A DNA stretch of 64,000 bases from Arenimonas composti TR7-09 = DSM 18010 (GTDB lineage: Bacteria; Pseudomonadota; Gammaproteobacteria; Xanthomonadales; Xanthomonadaceae), in contig NZ_AUFF01000002.1 in the NCBI RefSeq assembly GCF_000426365.1, positions 433,836 through 497,835 on the forward strand, in the 5' to 3' direction. The notes beneath the pieces were generated by a model, which did no database searches, was not told the origin of the DNA, and saw only the letters and a program-made list of their open reading frames with translations. Shown in pieces: positions 57,741-64,000 of this stretch. The first letter of the stretch is position 1; each line of letters begins with the position of its first letter. The position numbers and the translations under genes are program-made.

Positions 57741-57770
57741 AGTTCGTAGTTCGTACGAGGTACGAGGTAG
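57741..57770. repeat. Heptamer element H3 (single arm)
   Basis: AGTTCGTAGTTCGTACGAGG followed by TACGAGGTAG matches one arm of H1/H2 but has no partner arm nearby. It consists of four heptamers with the same TTCGTAN/GAGGTAN pattern. It may be a decayed or precursor form of the element. Confidence 0.8.
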
Positions 57771-57819
57771 TGAAGCCGTTAGAGTGTGCCGCCAGGACCT
57801 CGAACGCCGAACGCCGACC

Positions 57820-58044
57820 ATGCCGGTTCTCATCCAGAAGGACGACTGCGAACTCTGCGACCGCGCCTGGGACGTGCTGGCCGCCGCCGGCGTGCCTGAT
57901 TTCGATTCGCTGTGGATCGACGGCGATCCCGGGCTCGAGGCCGCCTACGGCGAACGCGTGCCGGTGCTGCGGCGCGACGACGGCGCTGAGCTCGGCTGGC
58001 CGTTCGGGGCGGGCGAGGTGCGCGACTTCCTGAAGGGCGAGTAA
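57820..58044 (+). CDS. Glutaredoxin-like small thiol protein (DUF836 type)
   Basis: The 74-residue protein has the CxxC motif CELC at residues 10-13 (QKDDCELCDRAW). The cis-proline segment VPVLRRDDGAEL near residue 47 and GWPFGAGEVRDFL follow, matching the short glutaredoxin-like family. It is probably cytoplasmic. The ATG at 57820 is the only reasonable start; no strong ribosome-binding site is seen. The GAG TAA end lies within repeat H4. Confidence 0.85.
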   Translation: MPVLIQKDDCELCDRAWDVLAAAGVPDFDSLWIDGDPGLEAAYGERVPVLRRDDGAELGWPFGAGEVRDFLKGE

Positions 58045-58147
58045 CGAGTGGAGAGCAACGAGCAACGAGTGAAAGCCCGCGCTTCGCGCGAGGTGTCAGT
58101 CAGCGCGCGCACTACTCGTTACTCGTTACTCTCCACTCGTTACTCGC
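58037..58147. repeat. Heptamer inverted repeat H4 between convergent genes
   Basis: Arms of 34 bases (58037-58070 and 58114-58147) are complementary except for two positions that become G-U wobbles in a - strand RNA. The heptamers are of ACGAGTG/ACGAGCA/GCGAGTA type. Each arm contributes the stop codon (TAA in GCGAGTAA) of the gene running into it. A bidirectional terminator role is plausible. Confidence 0.9.
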
Positions 58148-58688
58148 TTTCGAGCGTGAGCCGCGTCACCACCCGCACCTCGTCCGGCAGCAAGCCCGTA
58201 TCCGCCCATTCGCCGCCGCCGACGCCGAACTGCAGGCGGGCGACGGTGGCTTCGCCGCTCAGCACCGGCGCCGCGCCGGCGGTCCAGGTGAAGCGCAGCG
58301 GTACCGGCTTGCTGACACCGCGCAGCATGAGCGTGCCCGCGGCGATGAATCCGGCACCGTCGGCGCGGCAGGACGTCGCCGTCCAGCGTGCGCGCGGGTG
58401 CTCGCTGGTGGCGAAGAACTCGGCTTCCTGCAGCATGCCGGCCGCGTCGTCCATGTCGACGACGACCGCCTGCAGCGGGATGTCGACCTCGAAGCGGCAG
58501 TCCTGCGGCGCCGCCGGATCGAAACCGATGCGGGCGCTGAAGCCGGGGAAGCGGCCATGGATCTCCTCGCCCTGGTAGCGGGCGGTGAAGCCGAGCGTGG
58601 AGGCGGCGCCGGCGCTCCAGTCGGCGGCGTCGGCGCTCGGCACGAAGACCGCGGCAGCGAGGGCGAGGACATTGCGCAGCAGGGACAT
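58140..58688 (-). CDS. YceI-family periplasmic protein
   Basis: The 182-residue protein has a signal peptide (NVLALAAAVFVPSADAA) and a YceI-type lipocalin-like barrel: TLGFTARYQGEEIHGRFPGF near residue 31, RFEVDIPLQAVVVDMDDAAG near 65, HPRARWTATS and GTLMLRGVSKPVPLRF near 117. Such proteins bind isoprenoid quinone-like lipids and often pair with cytochrome b561, as here, where the genes overlap by a TGATG junction. The stop codon TAA belongs to repeat H4. Confidence 0.92.
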   Translation of the reverse strand: MSLLRNVLALAAAVFVPSADAADWSAGAASTLGFTARYQGEEIHGRFPGFSARIGFDPAAPQDCRFEVDIPLQAVVVDMDDAAGMLQEAEFFATSEHPRARWTATSCRADGAGFIAAGTLMLRGVSKPVPLRFTWTAGAAPVLSGEATVARLQFGVGGGEWADTGLLPDEVRVVTRLTLESE

Positions 58689-59362
58689 CAGCGGTCTCCG
58701 GAATAGGTGTCGGCATTCGGCGGGTCGGCGAAGTCGTCGTCGCTGGCGACCGGCGCTGCCGCCGGCGCCGTCGCGACGGGCGCGGCCGGTGGCTTCGCCG
58801 TCTTCGGTTCGCCGCACCACGGCAGCATCCGCACCAGCGTGCGGTCGCGGTCGAAATAATGATGCTTGAGCGCGGCGAAGGCATGCACGGTCACCACCAC
58901 CGCCAGGGCGATGAACAGCCATTCGTGCATGTCGTGGGCGAACCCGCGGATGCCGGCATCGCGTCCGCTGAGCTTCGGCAGCGAGAACACCCCGAACCAC
59001 TGCAGCGGGAAACCGGAGGCCGAGTTGTACAGCCAGCCGCTGAGCGGCATCGCCAGCAGGATCGCGTAGAGGGCGCCGTGGCTGGCGCTGGCCAGCCAGC
59101 GCTGCCAGCGCGGCATGCCGGGCGCCGGCGCCGGCGTGCCGGCGACCAGGCGCCAGAGCAGGCGCAGCACGGTCAATCCGAGCACGGTCAGGCCCAAGCT
59201 CTTGTGCAGCGCGTAGATCTCGACCTTGTAGGGGCGGTTCGGCAGCTCCTGCATCAGGAAGCCGACCGCGCACAGGCCGAGCACCGCCAGCACCACCAGC
59301 CAGTGCAGGGAGATGCTGACCCAGCCCCAGGAATCGTCGCGGTTGCGGAACACGTGCGGCAT
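58688..59362 (-). CDS. Cytochrome b561 family protein
   Basis: The 224-residue membrane protein has four transmembrane helices with haem-ligand histidines in helix 1 (ISLHWLVVLAVLG near residue 18), helix 2 (YALHKSLGLTVLG near 50) and helix 4 (HDMHEWLFIALAVVVTVHAF near 140). The C-terminal 50 residues are a cytoplasmic alanine/proline-rich tail. It probably passes electrons between quinone and the periplasm and works with the YceI protein encoded downstream. ATG 59362 is chosen because the conserved core starts right after it. Confidence 0.92.
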   Translation of the reverse strand: MPHVFRNRDDSWGWVSISLHWLVVLAVLGLCAVGFLMQELPNRPYKVEIYALHKSLGLTVLGLTVLRLLWRLVAGTPAPAPGMPRWQRWLASASHGALYAILLAMPLSGWLYNSASGFPLQWFGVFSLPKLSGRDAGIRGFAHDMHEWLFIALAVVVTVHAFAALKHHYFDRDRTLVRMLPWCGEPKTAKPPAAPVATAPAAAPVASDDDFADPPNADTYSGDR

Positions 59363-59479
59363 CGTCGGTGACCTCGTCGTTCGCGCCGGCATCGGCGGTC
59401 GCTGCGTTCGCGAGCGGTTTTCCTACTGCCCTCGCGCACGCCGGTCCGTAGTCTAGGCGCAGGCAGCAGGGATGCGGGG

Positions 59480-61336
59480 ATGGCCATGGCCGGTGACGGC
59501 AGCGGCGGACGCGTGGCGGACGGGGGCCTGCAGGCTTGCGGGACGCGTCGCGGCGCGCTCGCGGCGCTGTTCGCGGCGCTGCTGGCGCTCGCCTGCGCGG
59601 ACGTCGCGGCAACGCAGCGTGTCGCCGGTGTCGCCGGCATCCCCGGTGTCGCCGTGACCGCGGCGCCGGCCACCGGGGTGCCGCCACCGCTGCCCTCGCC
59701 GGGCCTGGTCGAAGCCCTCGAGATCGAACGCGACGGCGTGCGCCTCGCGCTGCCGCTCGACCGCCGCTACCTGCACCTGCGCCGCGGCGACCACGACCTG
59801 CACCTGCGCCTGCGCCCACCGCCGGCGCCGCTGGCCTGGCGCTGGCGCCTGCAACTGGTCGGTGTCGACGACGACTGGCGCGAACTGCGCTGGCCGGCGG
59901 AGATGCGCTGGCCGCGGCTGCCGCCGGGTCCGAATGCCCTGCGCATCGGCGTCGACCGTGGCGACGGCTGGGAACTCGCCGAGGAGCGCCTGCTGCTGGT
60001 CGACTCGCCGTGGTGGCAGACCCGCGGCGTGCTGCTGGTGATCGGCGCACTGATGCTCGCCGGCGTCGCCGGTGCCGCGGTCTACGACCACGGTCGCCGC
60101 CGGCGCGCCGCCGAATGGCAGCGCAGCCAGGCGCGGCGCGAGGAGGCGGAGCGGCAGTCGGAGGCGAAGACGCGTTTCCTGGCGACCCTCGGGCACGAGC
60201 TGCGGACCCCGCTCACCGGCGTGCTCGGCATGGCCGAGCTGCTACAGGGCGGGGAACTGAACCCGGCGCAGCGGCTGCAGGTCGAGGCGATCGGCCATGC
60301 CGGCCGGCACCTGTTGCGGCTGGTCAACGACGCCCTCGACCTCGCCCGCATCGAGGCAGGGCGGCTGCAGATCGAACAGCGGCCGTTCGCGCTGTGGCCG
60401 CTGCTGCAGGAGGTGAGCGCGCTGCTGCAGCCGATGGCCGAGGCCAAGGGCCTGCAGTTCGGCCTCGCCTGCAGCCCGCAGACGCCGGAAGCCCTGAGCG
60501 GCGACCCGACCCGGATCCGGCAGATCCTGTTCAACCTCGGCCACAACGCGATCAAGTTCTGCCGCCGCGGCCAGGTGACGATCCAGGTCGAACCGCTGTG
60601 GCCGCAGGGCCTGCACCTGATCGTGCAGGACGACGGCCCCGGGCTGGACAGCGAGCAGCAGTCGCGCCTGTTCCGGCGCTTCGAGGCCGGCGGCAGCGGC
60701 GGCAGCGGTTCCGGACTCGGGCTGGCGATCTCGCGCGAGCTGGCCGTGGCGATGGGCGGCCGCATCGAAGTGCACAGCGCGCCGGGGCAGGGCGCGCGGT
60801 TCGAAGTGGAACTGCCGCTGCCCGGCACCGATGCGCCGTTGCCGGCGCCGCCGCCGGAAGTCGCGAACCTGCCGGCCGCGGGCCGCCGCCTGCTGCTGGT
60901 CGAGGACGATCCGCTGGTCGGTGAGGTCATCGCCGGCCTGCTGCGCAGCCGCGGCCACACCGTCGTGCACGCCGCGCACGCGCTGTCGGCGCTGGCCGAA
61001 CTCGATTGCGCCGCCTACGACCTGGCGATCGTCGACCTCGACCTGCCCGGCATCGACGGCCTGCAGCTCGCCGGCCTGATCCAGGGCCGCTGGTCGCTGC
61101 CGCTGCTGGCCCTGACCGCCCGCGCCGACGCCGACGCCGAGCCCCAGGCCCGCGCCGCCGGCATGGCCGCCTTCGTGCGCAAGCCGGTGAGCGGCGAGGA
61201 ACTCGACCAGCTCATCACCGCGCTGCTCGAGGGGGAGGGGGTGGGAGAAACGAGGAACGAGGAACGAGGAACGATGGGTAGGAGCGGCTTCAGCCGCGAT
61301 CCCTACCCCCACGCGCGCGGAACGCGCGGGCCCTGA
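59480..61336 (+). CDS. Hybrid sensor histidine kinase with receiver domain
   Basis: The 618-residue protein has an N-terminal signal/membrane segment (residues 26-42), a periplasmic Y_Y_Y-like domain (LRLRPPPAPLAWRWRLQLVG near residue 110) and a second membrane helix near 180-200. The HisKA phosphohistidine lies in TLGHELRTPLTGVLGM near 237. The ATPase domain carries NLGHNAIKF, DDGPGLDSEQ and GSGLGLAIS. The receiver domain has VEDD and the phospho-acceptor in DLAIVDLDLPGIDG near 519, and TARAD plus KPVSG close it. The last 35 or so residues are encoded by repeats (RNEERGT and GRSGFSRD). The response regulator partner is not in the window. Confidence 0.92.
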   Translation: MAMAGDGSGGRVADGGLQACGTRRGALAALFAALLALACADVAATQRVAGVAGIPGVAVTAAPATGVPPPLPSPGLVEALEIERDGVRLALPLDRRYLHLRRGDHDLHLRLRPPPAPLAWRWRLQLVGVDDDWRELRWPAEMRWPRLPPGPNALRIGVDRGDGWELAEERLLLVDSPWWQTRGVLLVIGALMLAGVAGAAVYDHGRRRRAAEWQRSQARREEAERQSEAKTRFLATLGHELRTPLTGVLGMAELLQGGELNPAQRLQVEAIGHAGRHLLRLVNDALDLARIEAGRLQIEQRPFALWPLLQEVSALLQPMAEAKGLQFGLACSPQTPEALSGDPTRIRQILFNLGHNAIKFCRRGQVTIQVEPLWPQGLHLIVQDDGPGLDSEQQSRLFRRFEAGGSGGSGSGLGLAISRELAVAMGGRIEVHSAPGQGARFEVELPLPGTDAPLPAPPPEVANLPAAGRRLLLVEDDPLVGEVIAGLLRSRGHTVVHAAHALSALAELDCAAYDLAIVDLDLPGIDGLQLAGLIQGRWSLPLLALTARADADAEPQARAAGMAAFVRKPVSGEELDQLITALLEGEGVGETRNEERGTMGRSGFSRDPYPHARGTRGP

Positions 61337-61360
61337 TTGGTTCCTCGTTCCTCGCTTCTC
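61245..61360. repeat. Heptamer inverted repeat H5 between convergent genes
   Basis: Arms at 61245-61264 and 61341-61360 match over 20 bases with one mismatch. The left side is a run of ACGAGGA heptamers. A REP unit lies within the loop. The element spans the 3' end of the kinase gene and ends four bases before the hemE stop. Confidence 0.88.
61278..61300. repeat. REP element, subtype A, inside the kinase 3' end
   Basis: One direct unit is translated as RSGFSRD near the C-terminus of the histidine kinase. In this frame the conserved TAG is split between codons (GGT AGG), so it does not stop translation. Confidence 0.93.
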
Positions 61361-61363
61361 GCT

Positions 61364-62443
61364 TCAGGCCGCCGGCGTCGCCCCCACCTCGTGCACGGCC
61401 TCGACCAGCACCCGCACATGCTCCGGGTCCATCGACGGCGCCATGCCGTGGCCGAGGTTGAACACGTGGCCGGCGCGGGAGCCGCCGTTGGCGGCGGCGT
61501 AGTCGTCGAGGGCGCGGCGGGCTTCGGCGCGGATCGCGTCCGGGTTCGCGTAGAGCGTGGACGGGTCGAGATTGCCCTGCAGGGCGACGCGGCCGCCGGT
61601 ACGCCGGCGGGCGTCGCCGAGCGACACCGTCCAGTCGACGCCGATCGCTTCGGCGCCGGTCGCCGCCAGTTCTTCCAGGTATGGGCCGTTGCCCTTGCCG
61701 AACAGGATCAGCGGCGCGGCGTCGGCGCCTTCGCCCCGCGGCAGTTCGGCGGCGATGCGCTGCAGGTAGCGCAGCGAGAATTCGCGGTACAGGTGCGGCG
61801 CCAGCATGCCGCCCCAGGTGTCGAAGACCTGCATCGCCTGGGCGCCGGCCTGGCGCTGGGCGTCGAGGTAGGCGATCACCGCGTCGGTGACCACGCCGAG
61901 CAGGCGGTGCAGGGACGCGGGGTCTTCGATCGCCAGCGCCTTCACGCGGGCGAAGTCGTCGCTGCCGCCGCCTTCGATCATGTAGCAGGCCAGCGTCCAC
62001 GGGCTGCCGGAGAACCCGATCAGCGGCACCTGGCCGTCGAGCTCGCGGCGGATCAGGCTGACCGCGTCGGTGACGTAGCGCAGCTTCGTGCCGATGTCCG
62101 GCACCGAGAGCTTGGCGATGTCGGCGGCGCTGCGCACCGGGCGCTCGAACTTCGGGCCCTCACCTTCGGCGAAATACAGGCCGAGGCCCATCGCGTCGGG
62201 GATGGTCAGGATGTCGGAGAACAGGATCGCGGCGTCGAGCGGGAAGCGGCGCAGCGGCTGCAGGGTGACCTCGCAGGCCAGCTCCGGATTGGTCGCCAGG
62301 CCCATGAAGCTGCCCGCTTGGGCGCGGGTGGCGCGGTATTCCGGCAGGTAACGCCCGGCCTGGCGCATCAGCCACACCGGCGTGGTGTCGACGGGCTCGC
62401 GGCGCAGCGCGCGCAGGAAACGGTCGTTCTTCAAGCTGCTCAA
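61364..62443 (-). CDS. hemE: Uroporphyrinogen decarboxylase
   Basis: The 359-residue enzyme decarboxylates uroporphyrinogen III to coproporphyrinogen III in haem synthesis. [16 protein letters not shown] near residue 22 (substrate-binding arginines), [16 protein letters not shown] near 75 with the catalytic aspartate, [19 protein letters not shown] near 142 and [16 protein letters not shown] near 329 are all intact. The ATG overlaps the stop of the WGR gene by an ATGA junction, so they form an operon with aroK-aroB upstream. Confidence 0.97.
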   Translation of the reverse strand: MSSLKNDRFLRALRREPVDTTPVWLMRQAGRYLPEYRATRAQAGSFMGLATNPELACEVTLQPLRRFPLDAAILFSDILTIPDAMGLGLYFAEGEGPKFERPVRSAADIAKLSVPDIGTKLRYVTDAVSLIRRELDGQVPLIGFSGSPWTLACYMIEGGGSDDFARVKALAIEDPASLHRLLGVVTDAVIAYLDAQRQAGAQAMQVFDTWGGMLAPHLYREFSLRYLQRIAAELPRGEGADAAPLILFGKGNGPYLEELAATGAEAIGVDWTVSLGDARRRTGGRVALQGNLDPSTLYANPDAIRAEARRALDDYAAANGGSRAGHVFNLGHGMAPSMDPEHVRVLVEAVHEVGATPAA

Positions 62444-62691
62444 GATCCGCTGACTCCCTGGGTGAACATGACCTGGAAGCCCTTGCGCACCTGCGCGTCG
62501 CGGGCCTTCTCGAATGCCGCCAGGGCGGCGTCGCGCTCCAGGTACTGCTCACGGCGCAGCTGCGCCTTGCCGCCGATCTGGCCGGTTTCGCGCAGCAGGG
62601 TCCAGCCGCCGAGCAGGTCCTGCTGGAGCACCAGCTGGACATACTTCGGCGCTTCGCCGGACATCGGACGTTGTTGCATGAGCAGGCGCAT
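62440..62691 (-). CDS. WGR-domain small protein
   Basis: The 83-residue protein is a single WGR domain: [20 protein letters not shown] near residue 16, with WGR here as [15 protein letters not shown], then [23 protein letters not shown] domains bind nucleic acids in PARPs and related proteins; the stand-alone bacterial forms are of unknown function. It is coupled to hemE by ATGA. A TAGAAT hexamer lies only nine bases before the ATG (62705-62700). Confidence 0.83.
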   Translation of the reverse strand: MRLLMQQRPMSGEAPKYVQLVLQQDLLGGWTLLRETGQIGGKAQLRREQYLERDAALAAFEKARDAQVRKGFQVMFTQGVSGS

Positions 62692-62719
62692 GGGCGCGCA
62701 TTCTAAACGCTGTCCGAAG

Positions 62720-62795
62720 TGTGCCGGGCACGGTTAATCGAAATTAACGGTGCGCGGCACAGTTATCCCGCCGCCTGGTCACCCGGGAATAACTG
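62720..62795. repeat. Long imperfect hairpins at the 3' end of aroB
   Basis: A 19-bp inverted repeat with two mismatches (62720-62738 with 62743-62761) closes a CGAA loop. Next to it CAGTTATCCCG (62760-62770) pairs with CGGGAATAACTG (62784-62795) with one bulged base, leaving the aroB stop in the loop. The arrangement looks like a mobile palindromic element inserted at the end of aroB and could act as a transcription attenuator before the WGR-hemE pair. Confidence 0.85.
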
Positions 62796-63843
62796 TCTCT
62801 GACACCGTTACGGTGACGGCGCGGCCGACGCCGTGCCAGAGGATCAGCCGCAGCCGGCCGGAGACGGCCTTCTTGTCGAGTTGCATCCGCGCCGCCAGCG
62901 CCTCCCGCGACAGCCCGGCCGGCAACTCCACCGGCAGGCGGAAGCGGGCGAGCAGGGCCGCCAGCCGATCGGCATCCGTCGCCGGCGCCATTCCCCGCGC
63001 TGCCGACAGCCGCGCCGCCATCACCATCCCGACCGCCACCGCCTCACCGTGCAGCAGGCCGCCGTAGCCCTGCTCGGTCTCGATCGCATGCCCGAAGGTG
63101 TGGCCGAAGTTCAGCAGCATCCGCTCGCCCTGCTCCGTCTCGTCGCGGGCGACGATGCCGGCTTTGTGCGCGCAGCTGATCGCGATCGCCTCCGCCAGCG
63201 CCGCCGGATCGCGGGCGAGCAGGGCCTCGGCGTTCACCTCCAGCCAGGCGAAGAAGGCGGGATCGGCGATCGCGCCGTACTTGACGACTTCCGCCAGCCC
63301 GGCCGACAGCTCGCGATCGGGCAGGCTGTCCAGGGTCGCGGTATCGGCCAGCACCGCCGCCGGCTGGTGGAAGGCGCCGACGAGGTTCTTGCCCTGCGGC
63401 AGGTCGACCGCGGTCTTGCCACCGACCGCGGAATCGACCATCGCCAACAGGGTCGTCGGCAGCTGCACGAAGCGCACGCCGCGCATCCAGCTGGCCGCCG
63501 CGAAGCCGGCCAGGTCGCCGACCACGCCGCCGCCGAGCGCGATCACGGTGGCGTCTCGACTGGCACCGAGCGCCGCCAGCGCCGTCATCACCTCGCCGAA
63601 GCGGACGAGCGTCTTCTCCTGTTCACCGGCCGGCAGCACCAGGGTCCCGAGCGTGCGCCCGGCCAGCGCCGCCTCGACCTTCGCCAGGTAGCGCGGCGCG
63701 ACATTGCGGTCGCTGAGCACGAACGCATGCCGCCCCGGCACCAGCGCCGCCAGCGCGCCGGCATCGTCGAGCAGGCCGCGGCCGATCGTGATCGGGTAGC
63801 TGCGGGCGCCGAGGGCGACGTGCAGCTGGCGGTGCGCCGTCAT
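62779..63843 (-). CDS. aroB: 3-dehydroquinate synthase
   Basis: The 354-residue enzyme converts DAHP to 3-dehydroquinate in the shikimate pathway with NAD+ and a divalent metal. The NAD site ([17 protein letters not shown] near residue 75, then [21 protein letters not shown]), [20 protein letters not shown] near 148 and metal-ligand [11 protein letters not shown] near 246 are intact. The normal core ends near [12 protein letters not shown]. The final residues ([13 protein letters not shown]) do not resemble the family tail and are encoded by the palindromic element at the 3' end, so the C-terminus is probably altered and slightly shortened. The ATG overlaps the aroK stop. Confidence 0.95.
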   Translation of the reverse strand: MTAHRQLHVALGARSYPITIGRGLLDDAGALAALVPGRHAFVLSDRNVAPRYLAKVEAALAGRTLGTLVLPAGEQEKTLVRFGEVMTALAALGASRDATVIALGGGVVGDLAGFAAASWMRGVRFVQLPTTLLAMVDSAVGGKTAVDLPQGKNLVGAFHQPAAVLADTATLDSLPDRELSAGLAEVVKYGAIADPAFFAWLEVNAEALLARDPAALAEAIAISCAHKAGIVARDETEQGERMLLNFGHTFGHAIETEQGYGGLLHGEAVAVGMVMAARLSAARGMAPATDADRLAALLARFRLPVELPAGLSREALAARMQLDKKAVSGRLRLILWHGVGRAVTVTVSETVIPG

Positions 63844-64000
63844 GCCGCCTCCGGGCGCCGCCAGAGCGCGGCGACCCGCGCCGCCAGCTGCTCGGCCGCG
63901 CAGCCGACGCCGAGCGACCCCGGCGTGAATTCCAGATCGGCGACTTCCCGGTACAGCGGCCCGCGCGCTTCCGCCAGCGCTTCCAGCCGCGCCCGCCGGT
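63840..64000 (-). CDS. aroK: Shikimate kinase, C-terminal part (cut by window edge)
   Basis: The last 52 codons are present. [20 protein letters not shown] followed by a short C-terminal helix ending WRRPEAA matches the lid/C-terminal region of shikimate kinases, where R-PLY-E-AD is conserved. The stop overlaps the aroB start (ATGA), which is the usual aroK-aroB arrangement. The rest of the gene, including the nucleotide-binding loop, lies outside the window. Confidence 0.85.
   Translation of the reverse strand, partial: RRARLEALAEARGPLYREVADLEFTPGSLGVGCAAEQLAARVAALWRRPEAA

Noticed and set aside
62700..62705. TAGAAT as promoter of the WGR-hemE pair
   Set aside because: It is nine bases from the ATG with no -35 at the right distance; the pair is more likely read from aroK-aroB.

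Overview
The window is about 70% G+C and densely coding. It looks like the chromosome of a gammaproteobacterium of the Xanthomonadales (Lysobacterales) type. The gene order aroK-aroB-(WGR protein)-hemE at the right end, the RAYT transposase with its REP palindromes, and the set hslO, mtgA, prfC and sdaA all fit that group. The assignment is an inference from gene content only.

Region 1 (183-38704, possibly to 40085) is one large cell-surface polysaccharide locus on the + strand. Most genes overlap their neighbour by 1-14 bases (ATGA, GTGA or TGATG junctions), so translation is probably coupled. The first module (183-13456) holds a UDP-HexNAc 2-epimerase, a heparinase II/III-like protein, two glycosyltransferases, a VanZ protein, a Wzx flippase, a LegC-type aminotransferase with a UDP-HexNAc 4,6-dehydratase, a PglC-like initiating transferase, an acyltransferase and two UDP-glucuronate 4-epimerases. 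The second module (13558-22591) has its own putative promoter and encodes outer-membrane export (Wza type), a Wzc-type co-polymerase/tyrosine kinase, a membrane J-domain protein, a TPR/jelly-roll protein and a FecR-like exported protein. A strong terminator follows, then a Wzy/ligase and a third UDP-glucuronate epimerase. The third module (22644-38704) carries the complete wbpA-wbpB-wbpD-wbpE set for UDP-GlcNAc(3NAc)A, a second Wzx, four sulfotransferases, a FemAB/GNAT-like protein, a polysaccharide deacetylase, a second Wzy, two more glycosyltransferases and an epimerase/reductase. A FAD-linked 2-hydroxyacid dehydrogenase is coupled to its end. The predicted product is an acidic, N-acetylated and probably sulfated polymer, or two such polymers.

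Region 2 (40092-64000) is a mosaic of housekeeping and signalling genes: a Tat-exported beta-helix protein, an exported beta-rich protein, hslO, mtgA, a GT2 enzyme, a CBS protein, a RAYT transposase, prfC, a phytase-like lipoprotein, an M23 peptidase, two large c-di-GMP proteins, a frameshifted small exported protein, sdaA, a glutaredoxin-like protein, YceI with cytochrome b561, a hybrid histidine kinase, hemE, a WGR protein, aroB and the end of aroK. Fourteen REP palindromes of two covarying subtypes and five elements built from heptamers with an ACGAG-like core lie between 43.5 and 61.4 kb. I found none in the polysaccharide locus. Several repeats run into coding sequence: they supply the prfC and histidine-kinase C-termini, the M23 peptidase N-terminus and several stop codons.

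The observations most worth follow-up are the sulfotransferase-rich polysaccharide locus, a possible 2-hydroxyglutarate salvage link between WbpB and the coupled FAD enzyme, the 21-bp palindrome array before the first flippase, the REP units translated with their in-frame TAG codons replaced, and the heptamer inverted repeats.
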